Assembly (NCBI RefSeq): GCF_028898845.1
Contig: NZ_CP118574.1
Span: 3,162,001-3,226,000 of the forward strand
Direction: 5' to 3'
DNA length: 64,000 bases
Source of the DNA: Streptomyces sp. WZ-12
Lineage (GTDB): Bacteria > Actinomycetota > Actinomycetes > Streptomycetales > Streptomycetaceae
Position numbers and translations under genes: made by a program. Below are positions 26,922 through 36,400 of the stretch, piece after piece. Numbering within the stretch: the first letter of the stretch is position 1; each line of letters opens with the position of its first letter. The notes below the pieces were generated by a model. It searched no databases. It was not told the origin of the DNA and worked only from the letters and a program-made list of their open reading frames with translations.

Positions 26922-27268
26922 GCGTTCACGGTACCTTCCCGGCGCGCCCGGGCGGCGATCACCTTGGCCGCCTCCTCACGCTTGAGCACCTTGTCCGCGT
27001 AGAGGCCGCCGAACGGCAGCACCGCGAGGAGGAAGAAGAAGGCCACGCGCTTGAAGGGCCACTTGGTGCGGTTCCAGGCGTCCAGCAACAGCACCACGAA
27101 GATCGTGAACAGGATGCCGTGCAGCAGGCCGAGGGGCATGACCAGCTTGTCGTAGCCCAGGAAGATCCGGAAGCCCGTGCCGAATATCAGCAGCGCCGGG
27201 AAGGAGAGCGCCTCCGGGATGGATGCCAGGCGCAGTCGGTGCAGGGCAGCGGCGGTCTTGATGTCCAC
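26918..27268 (-). CDS. DUF3817 small membrane protein (second copy)
   Basis: 116 aa from the GTG at 27268 ([13 protein letters not shown]), which has GAGG upstream; the frame is open to 27313. Three hydrophobic segments ([49 protein letters not shown]) and the family pattern [10 protein letters not shown] followed by RTKWPFKR. Related to the protein at 23132-23464. Translationally coupled to the thiamine-binding protein; function unknown. Confidence 0.87.
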   Translation of the reverse strand: MDIKTAAALHRLRLASIPEALSFPALLIFGTGFRIFLGYDKLVMPLGLLHGILFTIFVVLLLDAWNRTKWPFKRVAFFFLLAVLPFGGLYADKVLKREEAAKVIAARARREGTVNA

Positions 27269-27473
27269 GGGAACCTCGTTCGGGCGGAGGGGAGGCGTCA
27301 CAGGCTTGTGCAAGAGTTCACAAGCATCCGCCCCATTGTTACAGCCGTCCCGACGATCACCGCGCCGGGGGCCGTCGGGCGGTCACGGGACGTCGCACCG
27401 TCCGGGGCGGGCTCGGGGAAAGGTCAGGGTCGTCTCCGGGCCGAAAGCCCTGCCCAGCGCGGCCGCCGCCGAC

Positions 27474-27479
27474 TACCGT
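27474..27479 (+). promoter_or_regulatory. -10 box TACCGT, leaderless promoter of the AIM24 operon
   Basis: TACCGT ends 7 nt before the GTG at 27487 and no ribosome binding site lies between, so the first AIM24 gene is probably translated from a leaderless mRNA. Confidence 0.55.
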
Positions 27480-27486
27480 CTGACGC

Positions 27487-28125
27487 GTGGCTCAGTTTCG
27501 GCTCCAGGGGAGCAAGGTCCTCGCCGTCGACCTCGTCGGCGACGCCGTCAAGGCGAAGAACGGCGCGATGGTCGCCTACGACGGCGACATGACCTTCAAG
27601 AAGATGACCGGCGGCGGCGAGGGGCTGCGCGGCATGGTCACCCGCCGGCTGACGGGCGAGCAGATGACGGTGATGCAGGTGAAGGGCGAGGGCACCTGCT
27701 ACTTCGCCGACCGCGCCAGCGAGATCAACCTCGTCCGCCTCCAGGGCGAGAAGCTCTACGTGGAGGCCAGCAACCTGCTGTGCACCGAGGCGGCGCTGCA
27801 CACCGGCACGACGTTCACCGGGCTGCGCGGCGCCTCGCAGGGCAACGGCCTGTTCACCACCACCGTCGAGGGCCACGGGCAGGCCGCGCTCACCTCCGAC
27901 GGCCCGGCCGTGGTGCTGCGGGTCACCCCGCAGTACCCGCTCCAGGTCGACCCGGGCGCCTACGTCGCGCACACCGGGAAGCTGAAGCAGCACTTCCAGT
28001 CCGGGGTGAATTTCCGCACGTTCATCGGCGAGGGCTCCGGGGAGGCGTTCCAGATCCGTTTCGAGGGCGAGGGGCTGGTCTACGTGCAGCCCAGCGAGCG
28101 CAACACCGTGGGCGGTGAGGTCTGA
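27487..28125 (+). CDS. AIM24 family protein 1
   Basis: 212 aa, a single AIM24 (TIGR00266-like) beta-helical domain with repeated short strands (GAMVAYDGDMTF; GTCYFADRASEINLVRLQGEKLYVEASNLL; GLFTTTVEGHGQAAL). No signal peptide or catalytic motif. Bacterial AIM24 proteins have no established activity; the yeast member is a mitochondrial inner-membrane factor. First of three overlapping genes: its TGA shares one base with the next ATG. Confidence 0.9.
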   Translation: MAQFRLQGSKVLAVDLVGDAVKAKNGAMVAYDGDMTFKKMTGGGEGLRGMVTRRLTGEQMTVMQVKGEGTCYFADRASEINLVRLQGEKLYVEASNLLCTEAALHTGTTFTGLRGASQGNGLFTTTVEGHGQAALTSDGPAVVLRVTPQYPLQVDPGAYVAHTGKLKQHFQSGVNFRTFIGEGSGEAFQIRFEGEGLVYVQPSERNTVGGEV

Positions 28126-28775
28126 TGCCGTTCACGGCCCTCAACTCCCGCATGGTGGAGGCCCGGATCGCCCCCGGGCAGCGGATGTTCAGCCAGCGCG
28201 GCGCGATGCTCGCCTACCGCGGCGAGGTCGCCTTCACCCCGAACATCCAGGGCGGCCAGGGCGGTCTGGGCTCCATGATCGGCCGCCGGATCGCCGGCGA
28301 GGCGACGCCCCTCATGACTGTGGAGGGCGACGGCACAGTCATGTTTGGTCACGGCGGCCATCACGTCCACCTCGTCGACCTGACCGGCGACACCCTCTAC
28401 GTGGAGGCCGACCGGCTGCTGGCCTTCGACGGCTCGCTCGCCCAGGGCACGATGTTCCTCGGCTCGCAGGGCGGGGTGCTGGGCATGGTCCGCGGACAGG
28501 CCACCGGCCAGGGCCTGTTCACCACCACGCTCCAGGGGCACGGCTCGGCCGCGGTGATGGCCCACGGCGGCGTCGTCGAGCTGCCGATCACCCCGCAGCG
28601 CCCGGTCCACGTCGACCCGCAGGCGTACGTCGGGCACCGCGGCGAGGTGCGCAACCGCCTCTCCACCGCGATCGGTTGGCGCGAGTTGATCGGCCGCGGC
28701 TCGGGCGAGGCGTTCCAACTGGAGCTGTCCGGCCAGGGCACCGTCTACGTCCAGGCGTCCGAGGAGAAACTGTGA
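28125..28775 (+). CDS. AIM24 family protein 2
   Basis: 216 aa, the same domain as its neighbour (GAMLAYRGEVAFTP; DTLYVEADRLLAFDGSL; GLFTTTLQGHGSAAVMAHGG). The start overlaps the previous stop (TGATG) and the stop overlaps the next GTG (GTGA), so the trio is translated as a chain, suggesting a heteromeric complex with matched amounts (inference). Confidence 0.9.
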   Translation: MPFTALNSRMVEARIAPGQRMFSQRGAMLAYRGEVAFTPNIQGGQGGLGSMIGRRIAGEATPLMTVEGDGTVMFGHGGHHVHLVDLTGDTLYVEADRLLAFDGSLAQGTMFLGSQGGVLGMVRGQATGQGLFTTTLQGHGSAAVMAHGGVVELPITPQRPVHVDPQAYVGHRGEVRNRLSTAIGWRELIGRGSGEAFQLELSGQGTVYVQASEEKL

Positions 28776-29545
28776 CCGGTCCCGTCATCCACGACGTCCA
28801 CACCCTCCCCGTCGACGACAACGTGGGCGACTACGCCTTCAGCGTCGCCCTGGACGGCCAATGGTTCCTCCAGAAAGGGAAGATGATCGCCTACTACGGG
28901 CAGATCGACTTCCACGGCATCGGGTACGGCGGCCTGGACCGCCTCATCGCCGGGAGTTTCCATTCGCCACTGCACGCCGCGCACTGGGTGGTCGCCGAGG
29001 GCCGGGGCAAGATGCTCCTGGCCGACCGGTCCTTCGACGTGAACTCCTTCGACCTCGATGAGGGCAACCTCACTATTCGCTCCGGCAACCTGCTCGCCTT
29101 TCAGCCATCTCTCGCCCTGAAGCAATCGATCATCCCCGGCTTCCTCACCTTGATCGGCACGGGGAAGTTCGTCGCCGCCTCCAACGGCCCGGTGGTCTTC
29201 GCCGAACCACCGATCCGGGTCGACCCGCAGGCCCTGGTGGGTTGGGCCGACTGCCCGTCCCCCTGCCACCACTACGACCACCAGTACCTGCGCGGATTCC
29301 TCGGCGGGGTGCGCGCCCACACCGGCCTCGGCGGCGCCTCAGGCGAGGAGCACCAATTCGAGTTCACCGGCGCCGGGACGGTCCTGCTGCAGTCCACGGA
29401 ACAACTGCTTCCGGAGCGCGCGACCGGCGCGCTGGCGGCGGAGGACGGCGTCCCGGGAGGCGGCGCCCCCGCGCCGGAAAGTGGCTCACATGTGCCGCAG
29501 CCCTCCGGCGCCCTCGGGGGGCTCCAGCGCCGCTTCGGGCTGTGA
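28772..29545 (+). CDS. AIM24 family protein 3, divergent, with C-terminal tail
   Basis: 257 aa from the GTG at 28772. The core (about 20-215) keeps the AIM24 pattern (GKMIAYYGQIDFHGIGYGG; GKMLLADRSFDVNSFDL; GNLLAFQPSL) but is clearly diverged from the other two. A segment with CPSPCHHYDHQYL, containing two Cys and several His, is not seen in the siblings and could bind a metal (inference). The last 40 residues are a low-complexity Gly/Pro/Ser tail. Confidence 0.85.
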   Translation: MTGPVIHDVHTLPVDDNVGDYAFSVALDGQWFLQKGKMIAYYGQIDFHGIGYGGLDRLIAGSFHSPLHAAHWVVAEGRGKMLLADRSFDVNSFDLDEGNLTIRSGNLLAFQPSLALKQSIIPGFLTLIGTGKFVAASNGPVVFAEPPIRVDPQALVGWADCPSPCHHYDHQYLRGFLGGVRAHTGLGGASGEEHQFEFTGAGTVLLQSTEQLLPERATGALAAEDGVPGGGAPAPESGSHVPQPSGALGGLQRRFGL

Positions 29546-29655
29546 ACGGTAGTCTGCGGACGGTGACCTCGAACGTCTGAGCCACCATGGATCCCGGCCA
29601 GCCGAGTTCCGCAATGTCACACGCCATGACTAATTCATTATTCAACTTTCACGGG

Positions 29656-29661
29656 TAGAAT
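29656..29661 (+). promoter_or_regulatory. -10 box TAGAAT before the MarR gene
   Basis: TAGAAT ends 6 nt before the ATG at 29668 (leaderless arrangement). The surrounding 29621-29667 stretch is unusually AT-rich for this genome and contains a direct repeat AATTCAT (29632-29638 and 29660-29666), which may be part of an autoregulatory site. Confidence 0.5.
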
Positions 29662-29667
29662 TCATCC

Positions 29668-30144
29668 ATGACGACCGACAGTGACACTCCCTGGCTGACC
29701 AACCAGGAGCAGCGTGCCTGGCGCACCCATCTGGACGTCAGCAGGCTGCTGATGCACCAACTGGAGCGCGATCTCCAGCCGTTCGGCCTGACGAACAACG
29801 ACTACGAGATCCTGGTCAACCTCTCCGAGGCCGAGGACCACCGGCTGCGGATGAGCGACCTGGCCGCCAGCACGCTGCAGTCCAAGAGCCGCCTCTCGCA
29901 CCAGATCACGCGCATGGAGAACGCCGGCCTGGTGCGCCGCGAAAGCTGCGAGTCGGACCGCCGTGGCCTCTACGCCGTCCTCACCGAGGCCGGTTGGGAG
30001 ACGATGCGCCGGGTCGCCCCGCACCATGTCGCCTCGGTCCGCCGCCACTTCATCGACCTCTTCACCCCCGAGACCCTGGAGTCCCTGCACGACTCCCTCG
30101 CCCCGGTCGCCGATCACCTGCGCGAACACCGCGGCAACGCGTAG
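29668..30144 (+). CDS. MarR family transcriptional regulator
   Basis: 158 aa: N-terminal dimerisation helix (EQRAWRTHLDVSRLLMHQLERDL), winged helix (LTNNDYEILVNLSEAEDHRLRMSDLAAS, recognition region QSKSRLSHQITRMENAGLVRR) and wing SDRRGLYAVLTEAG. No redox Cys pair of OhrR type; a single Cys is at ESCESD. It lies downstream of the AIM24 trio on the same strand and converges with meaB. Probably autoregulated through its AT-rich leader (inference). Confidence 0.9.
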   Translation: MTTDSDTPWLTNQEQRAWRTHLDVSRLLMHQLERDLQPFGLTNNDYEILVNLSEAEDHRLRMSDLAASTLQSKSRLSHQITRMENAGLVRRESCESDRRGLYAVLTEAGWETMRRVAPHHVASVRRHFIDLFTPETLESLHDSLAPVADHLREHRGNA

Positions 30145-30337
30145 CCGCGCGTGCGGCGCCGCACGCCGCGGTCACGGTGGCTCCAACACCCCGCCGCCCC
30201 CTGCCCGTTGGCGCCCGCTCGCCATGTCGGCGGAGCGGGGTGTCGATGGCCGCCCCCGCGACTGCCTGCCCGACTCCGTGGTGGCTCGGGCGCTCCGCCT
30301 CTCCTCGCCGGGTGCGGGTCGCAGGGGCCAGGACCGG

Positions 30338-30386
30338 GCGCAGGGGGCCAGAGGGGCCCAAGAGAGGGCCCAGACGCCCCCTGCGC
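30338..30386. terminator. hairpin between MarR and meaB
   Basis: Perfect 11-bp arms (30338-30348 and 30376-30386) enclosing a 27-nt segment that can form a smaller stem. Downstream of meaB (minus) and MarR (plus), which converge here. Confidence 0.55.
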
Positions 30387-30397
30387 GCCACGCCGCG

Positions 30398-31357
30398 CTA
30401 CGTGCCGTTCGTGAGGCCCGTGACGAGTTCGTCCGCGGCGCGGTACGGGTCGGTGTCGCCGGCGACGATGCGTTCGGCGAGGGCGTCGAGGTGGCGGTCG
30501 CCGGAGAGGTCGCCGATGCGGGAGCGGAGGGTGGTGACGGCGATCGTCTCGACCTCGCGGGCGGCGCGGGCCAGCCGGCGTTGGGTCAGCACGCCGCGCT
30601 CCTCCATCCACGCCCGGTGCTTCTCCAGCGCCGCGACGACCTCGTCGATGCCCTCGGCGCGGGCCGCGACCGTCTTGACGATCGGCGGCCGCCAGTCGCC
30701 GGGTGCCCGGGCCTCCCCCAGGCCCAGCATGTGGTTCAGCTCGCGGGCGGTGGCGTCGGCGCCGTCCCGGTCGGCCTTGTTGACGACGTAGACGTCGCCG
30801 ATCTCCAGGATGCCGGCCTTGGCGGCCTGGATGCCGTCGCCCATCCCGGGGGCCAGCAGCACCACGCTGGTGTCGGCCTGCGAGGCGATCTCGACCTCGG
30901 ACTGGCCGACGCCGACGGTCTCGACGAGGACCACGTCGCAGCCGGCGGCGTCCAGCACCCGGATCGCCTGTGGGGCGGCCCAGGCCAGCCCGCCGAGGTG
31001 GCCGCGGGTGGCCATGGAGCGGATGTAGACGCCGGGGTCGGAGGCGTGTTCCGACATCCGGACGCGGTCGCCGAGGAGCGCGCCGCCGGAGAACGGCGAG
31101 GACGGGTCGACGGCCAGCACGCCGACCCGTTTGCCCGCCTTGCGGTACGCGGTCACCAGGGCGGAGGTGGTGGTGGACTTGCCGACGCCGGGCGAACCGG
31201 TGAGGCCGACGACGTAGGCGTTGCCGGTCAGCGGCGCCAGGGCCGCCATCACCTCGCGCAGCTCCGGCGCCGCCCCCTCGACGAGGGAGATCAGCCGGGC
31301 CACCGCCCTCGGCCGGCCCTGCCGGGCCTGTTCCACTAGCTGCGGGACGTCCACCAT
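30398..31357 (-). CDS. meaB: MeaB-type GTPase chaperone of B12-dependent mutases
   Basis: 319-aa G3E-family P-loop GTPase. Walker A GSPGVGKST, VLAVDPSSPFSGGALLGDRVRM, the switch region VETVGVGQSE and NKAD base-recognition motif are present. MeaB/ArgK proteins gate delivery of adenosylcobalamin to methylmalonyl-CoA mutase and protect it from inactivation. The neighbouring thiolase and methylmalonyl-CoA epimerase fit this pathway, and icmA lies 8 kb away. It is 81 bp downstream of the thiolase on the same strand, with a small hairpin in between. Confidence 0.95.
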   Translation of the reverse strand: MVDVPQLVEQARQGRPRAVARLISLVEGAAPELREVMAALAPLTGNAYVVGLTGSPGVGKSTTTSALVTAYRKAGKRVGVLAVDPSSPFSGGALLGDRVRMSEHASDPGVYIRSMATRGHLGGLAWAAPQAIRVLDAAGCDVVLVETVGVGQSEVEIASQADTSVVLLAPGMGDGIQAAKAGILEIGDVYVVNKADRDGADATARELNHMLGLGEARAPGDWRPPIVKTVAARAEGIDEVVAALEKHRAWMEERGVLTQRRLARAAREVETIAVTTLRSRIGDLSGDRHLDALAERIVAGDTDPYRAADELVTGLTNGT

Positions 31358-31407
31358 CGCGCTCGGCTCCTTCGACCTCGACTCACTGGCTGGTACGCGC
31401 TGTTCCC

Positions 31408-31427
31408 GCGCCGGACCCGTCCGGCGC
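31408..31427. terminator. small hairpin between thiolase and meaB
   Basis: Perfect 8-bp stem with a 4-nt loop 12 nt after the thiolase stop. It may be a weak terminator that lowers meaB expression rather than a full stop. Confidence 0.45.
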
Positions 31428-31438
31428 GCGGCCGGCGG

Positions 31439-32641
31439 TCACTTGCCCGGTACCCGCAGGATCAGCGCGTCGCCCTGGCCGCCACCGCCGCACAGCGCCG
31501 CCGCGCCGATGCCGCCGCCGCGCCGCCGCAGTTCCAGCGCGAGGTGCAGCACGATACGGGCGCCGGACATGCCGATCGGGTGGCCGAGCGCGATGGCGCC
31601 ACCGTTGACATTCACCTTTTCCGGGGAGACCCCGAGGTCCTTCATTGACTGCACGGCGACCGCCGCGAACGCCTCGTTGATCTCGATCAGGTCGAGGTCG
31701 TCGACGGTCAGGCCGTCCTTGGCGAGGGCGTGGTTGATGGCGTTGGAGGGCTGCGACTGGAGGGAGTTGTCGGGGCCGGCGACGTTGCCGTGCGCGCCGA
31801 TCTCGGCGATCCACTCCAGGCCCAGTTCCTCGGCCTTGGCCTTGCTCATCACGACGACGGCGGCGGCGCCGTCGGAGATCTGCGAGGAGGTGCCGGCGGT
31901 GATGGTGCCGTTCTTGGAGAAGGCCGGGCGGAGCTTGCCGAGGCCCTCCGCGGTGGTCTCGGGGCGGATGCCCTCGTCCTTGCTGAAGAGCACCGGGTCG
32001 CCCTTGCGCTGCGGGATCTCGACGGGGGTGATCTCCGCCTCGAAGAGGCCGTTCTTCTGGGCGGCGGCGGCCCGTTGGTGGGAGCGCGCGGCGATCTCGT
32101 CCTGTTCGGTGCGGCCGATGCCGAGGCGGGTGTTGTGCTTCTCGGTGGACTCGCCCATGGCGATGCCCTCGAAGGCGTCGGTGAGGCCGTCGTGCGCCAT
32201 GGCGTCGAGCAGTTCCACCGCGCCGTACTTGTAGCCCTCGCGGGACTTGGGCAGCAGGTGCGGGGCGTTGGTCATGGACTCCTGGCCGCCGGCGACGATG
32301 ACGTCGAACTCGCCGGCGCGGATGAGCTGGTCGGCCAGGGCGATGGCGTCGAGACCGGAGAGGCAGACCTTGTTGACGGTCAGCGCGGGGACGTTCATGG
32401 GGATGCCGGCCTTGACGGCGGCCTGGCGGGCCGGGATCTGGCCGGCGCCGGCCTGGAGCACCTGCCCCATGATCACGTACTGCACCTGGTCGCCGCCGAT
32501 CCCCGCGCGGTCCAGTGCCGCCTTGATGGCCGCTCCGCCCAGATCGGCCCCGGAGAAGCTGCGCAGCGAGCCGAGGAGGCGGCCCATGGGGGTGCGCGCG
32601 CCGGCCACGATCACGGAGGTGGTGCCGTTCGTTGCAGACAT
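31439..32641 (-). CDS. acetyl-CoA C-acetyltransferase (thiolase)
   Basis: 400-aa thiolase catalysing reversible condensation of two acetyl-CoA or cleavage of acetoacetyl-CoA. The nucleophilic Cys lies in [11 protein letters not shown], the conserved His in [16 protein letters not shown], and the second catalytic Cys in [12 protein letters not shown]. Start MSATNGT has GGAAGG upstream. It is divergent from the methylmalonyl-CoA epimerase with a 137-bp shared control region and precedes meaB. Confidence 0.95.
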   Translation of the reverse strand: MSATNGTTSVIVAGARTPMGRLLGSLRSFSGADLGGAAIKAALDRAGIGGDQVQYVIMGQVLQAGAGQIPARQAAVKAGIPMNVPALTVNKVCLSGLDAIALADQLIRAGEFDVIVAGGQESMTNAPHLLPKSREGYKYGAVELLDAMAHDGLTDAFEGIAMGESTEKHNTRLGIGRTEQDEIAARSHQRAAAAQKNGLFEAEITPVEIPQRKGDPVLFSKDEGIRPETTAEGLGKLRPAFSKNGTITAGTSSQISDGAAAVVVMSKAKAEELGLEWIAEIGAHGNVAGPDNSLQSQPSNAINHALAKDGLTVDDLDLIEINEAFAAVAVQSMKDLGVSPEKVNVNGGAIALGHPIGMSGARIVLHLALELRRRGGGIGAAALCGGGGQGDALILRVPGK

Positions 32642-32778
32642 ACGGTGCGGCCTTCCTGTGCAGGGAAGTTAACGAGGGTTCCCGTCAATGTACTGAGGGG
32701 TAGTCGCCGGGTCACCGGGAAGTGGGTGTGATCGCGCGCACGTTGCGTAACCAGCCGTGCGGGCGGTGCACTGGAGCC

Positions 32779-33219
32779 ATGCTGACGCGAATCGACCACA
32801 TCGGGATCGCCTGCTTCGACCTCGACCGGACCGTCGAGTTCTACCGTGCCACGTATGGCTTCGAGGTGTTCCACACCGAGGTCAACGAGGAACAGGGCGT
32901 GCGCGAGGCGATGTTGAAGATCAATGAGACCTCGGACGGCGGGGCCTCCTATCTCCAGTTGCTGGAGCCGGTCCGGGAGGATTCGGCGGTGGGCAAGTGG
33001 CTGGCCAAGAACGGCGAGGGCGTGCATCACATCGCGTTCGGGACGGCGGACGTGGACGGGGACGCGCAGGACATCCGCGACAAGGGCGTGCGGGTGCTCT
33101 ACGACGAGCCGCGGCGGGGTTCGATGGGGTCCCGCATCACGTTCCTGCACCCCAAGGACTGCCACGGTGTGCTGACCGAACTCGTCACCGCAGCGCCCCC
33201 GGAGGCGACTGACCACTGA
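32779..33219 (+). CDS. methylmalonyl-CoA epimerase
   Basis: 146 aa, vicinal-oxygen-chelate fold. It interconverts (R)- and (S)-methylmalonyl-CoA. Metal ligands are expected at the His of RIDHIGIAC, the His of GEGVHHIAF and the Glu of GVLTELV. Start MLTRIDHIG has a GGAG site; an open extension to 32722 is not conserved. Divergent from thiolase, fitting a propionate/methylmalonyl module with meaB. Confidence 0.94.
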   Translation: MLTRIDHIGIACFDLDRTVEFYRATYGFEVFHTEVNEEQGVREAMLKINETSDGGASYLQLLEPVREDSAVGKWLAKNGEGVHHIAFGTADVDGDAQDIRDKGVRVLYDEPRRGSMGSRITFLHPKDCHGVLTELVTAAPPEATDH

Positions 33220-33229
33220 CCTTCCGCTT

Positions 33230-33261
33230 CCCCGGCCGGTAGAGTGCAGCTTCGGCCGGGG
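33230..33261. terminator. possible terminator after methylmalonyl-CoA epimerase
   Basis: 8-bp GC arms (33230-33237 and 33254-33261) with a 16-nt loop, 10 nt after the stop codon. The loop is long, so this is tentative. Confidence 0.4.
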
Positions 33262-33429
33262 TACGGGAGTGGGGCTTGCGTCCATACTCTGCCGATGATC
33301 TGACACCATTTCTTCGGAAGGGTCAGCTCCGAGGGGCGCGAGTCCTGGTGCGCGGTGACGTGTACGGGATCAGCGCCGCAGGGCCGGAGCCGGCCGCCGC
33401 CATGACCAGGGGACGGATGGGACCGCGCA

Positions 33430-36400
33430 GTGCGGGGCAACGAGCGCCAGGAGCGTCAGTGGGCTGAGGCCGACCACCTCTCGCAGTTCGAAGCCGAGAT
33501 GGAACGGCTGAAGACTGAGCGGGACAAGGCCGTCCAGCACGCCGACGACCTCGGCTACCAGGTCGAGGTGTTGCGCGCCAAGCTCCACGAGGCGCGCCGC
33601 AACCTCGCCTCGCGGCCTGCCTACGACAACCTCAGCCACCAGGCCGAGCAGTTGCTGCGCAATGCGCAGATCCAGGCCGATCAGCTGCGTTCGGATGCCG
33701 AGCGGGAGCTGCGGGAGGCGCGGGCGCAGACGCAGCGGCTGCTTCAGGAGGCGGCGGAGCGGCAGTCCCGCATGGAGGCCGAGCTGCACGCCGAGGCGGT
33801 CGGTCGTCGGCAGCGGTTGGACGAGGAGCTCAACGAGCGCCGGCAGACGGTCGAGTCGCACGTCAACGAGAACGTGGCGTGGGCCGAGCAGTTGCGGGCC
33901 CGTACGGAGTCGCAGGCGCGCCGCCTGATGGAGGAGTCCCGGGCGGAGGCCGAGCAGGTGCGGGCGGCCGCGCGGGACGAGGCGCAGCGGGTGGCGGACC
34001 GGGCCCGGGAGCGGCTGGGGACGGCCGCCGAGGAGGCGCGGGCGGAAGCGGAATCCATCCTGCGCCGGGCGCGGACCGATGCCGAGCGGTTGTTGAACGC
34101 GGCGTCGAGTCAGGCGCAGGAGGCGACGGACCAGGCCGAGCAGCTTCGTTCGTCGGCGGGTGCGGAGTCGGAGGAGGCGCGTCGACAGGCGGCGGAGCTG
34201 ACGCGGACCGCGAAGGAGCGGGCGCAGGAGGCGGACGCCGCGCTGCGGGAGGCGCGGACCGAGGCGGAGAAGCTGGTCGAGGAGGCGCAGGCGTCGGCCG
34301 CCAAGCGGTTGTCGTCGGCGGAGTCGGAGAACGAGCAGCGGACGCGGACGGCGAAGGCGGAGGTCGCCCGGCTGGTGGCCGAGGCGACGAAGGAGGCCGA
34401 GGCGCTCACGTCGGAGGCCGAGTCACTGCGGGCGGATGCCCGGGCGGAGGCGGATCGGCTCCTCGCCGAGGCGCAGGAGACGGCGCGCTCGAAGGTCGCG
34501 GAGGATTCCGCGGCGCAGTTGGCGAAGGCGGCGCGGGCCGCGGAGGAGATGTTGTCGAAGGCGTCGCAGGACGCCAAGGCGACGACGAAGGCGGCCGCCG
34601 AGGAGGCGGAGCGGCTGCGCCGGGAGGCGGAGGCGGAGGCGGATCGGCTGCGGGAGCAGGCGCACGACACCGCCGAGCAGCTCAAGGGCGCGGCGAAGAA
34701 CGACACCAAGGAATACCGGGCCAAGACCGCCGAGCTCCAGGAGGAGGCGCGGCGGCTGCGCGGTGAGGCGGAGCAGCTTCGGGCGGACGCGGTCGCGGAG
34801 GGCGAGCGGATCCGGGGCGAGGCGCGCCGGGAGGCGGTTCAGCAGATCGAGGAGGCGGCGGGGACCGCCGAGGGGCTGCTGGCCGAGGCCAAGTCGGATG
34901 CGGAGGAGTCCCGTTCGGGCGCGGTCGCGGAGAGCGAGCGGGTGCGGACGGAGGCGATCGAGCGGGCGTCGGCGCTGCGCCGGCAGGCCGATGAGGCGCT
35001 GGAGCGGGCCCGTGCGGAGGCCGAGCAGCTCCTGTTGGAGGGCACGCAGGCCGCCGAGGAGCTGACGGACGAGGCGGAGAAGAGCGCCGCGAAGCTGCGG
35101 GCGGAGGCCGAGGAGGCCGCCGAGGAGCGGCGGGCGGAGGCCCAGGCGGAGCTGGACCGGCTGCAGGGCGAGGCCGAGGAGAAGCTGGCGGCGGCCGAGG
35201 AGTCGCTGCGCGAAGCGCGTTCCGGGGCCGAGCAGTTGCGGCGGGAGACGCAGGAGGAGGCGGCCCGGCTCAAGGCGGAGGCCGCGGAGCGGCGGCGTGC
35301 GCTGCAGCAGCAGGCCGAGGAGGAGGCCGAGCGGCTGCGGTCGGAGGCGGCCGGGGACGCGTCGACGGCGCGGGCCGAGGCGGAGTCGGCGGCGGCGGCC
35401 CTGCGGGGCGAGGCGGCGGCGGAGGCCGAGCGGCTGAAGGCGGAGGCGCAGGAGACCGCGGACCGGGTGCGTGCGGAGGCGGCGGCGGCCGCCGAGCGGA
35501 CGGGCACGGAGGCCGCGGAGGCGTTGGCCGAGGCGCAGGAGGAGGCGGCCCGGCGGCGTCGGGAGGCCGAGCAGCTCCTGGGTGAGGCGCGCGAGGAGGC
35601 GCACCAGGAGCGGACGGCGGCGCGGGAGCAGAGCGAGGAGTTGCTGGCGTCGGCCCGTACGCGGGTCAGTGAGGCGCAGGCGGAGGCCGAGCAGCTCGTC
35701 GAGGAGGCGGACCGGCGGGCCGCGGAGTTGGTGGCGGCGGCCGAGCAGACCGCGCAGCAGGTGCGGGATGCGGTCGCGGGGCTGCACGAGCAGGCCAACG
35801 AGGAGATCGCGGGGCTGCGTTCGGCGGCGGAGCATGTCGCGGAGCGGACGAAGTCCGAGGCGCAGGAGGAGGCCGACCGGGTCCGGGCGGATGCGCATGC
35901 CGAGCGCGAGCGGGCCGCGGAGGATGCGGCGCGGGTGCGTCAGGAGGCGCAGGAGGCCGCGGAGGCCGCCAAGTCGCTTGCGGAGCGGGCGGTTTTGGAG
36001 GCTTCCGAGGAGGGCGAGCGGCTGCGCTCGGAGGCGGCCGAGGTCCTGGACGGGGCGCGTCGGGACGCCAACACCGCGCGCACGGAGGCCGCGGAGCAGG
36101 CCGACCAACTGGTGTCGGAAGCAACCGCACAGGCCGAGGAGTTGGTCGCCGAGGCGACCGCGAAGGCCACGAAGTCGGTGGCGGACGCCACGGCGCGGGC
36201 GCAGCAGCTGCGGACCGACGCGTCGGACGCGTTGGCGTCGGCGGAGCAGGACGCGGCGCGGGCCCGTGCGGAGGCGCGGGACGATGCGAACCGGATGCGG
36301 TCGGAGGCGGCCGAGCAGACCGACCGGCTGGTGACCGAGGCCCGTGCGGAGGCCGAACGGATCGTCAACGAGGCGACGGAGCTGACGTCTTCGGCGCAGG

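Noticed and set aside
30149..30166. 18-bp palindrome after the MarR gene as a terminator
   Set aside because: It is a continuous palindrome with no loop space, so a stable RNA hairpin is less likely; the 30338-30386 structure is the better candidate.
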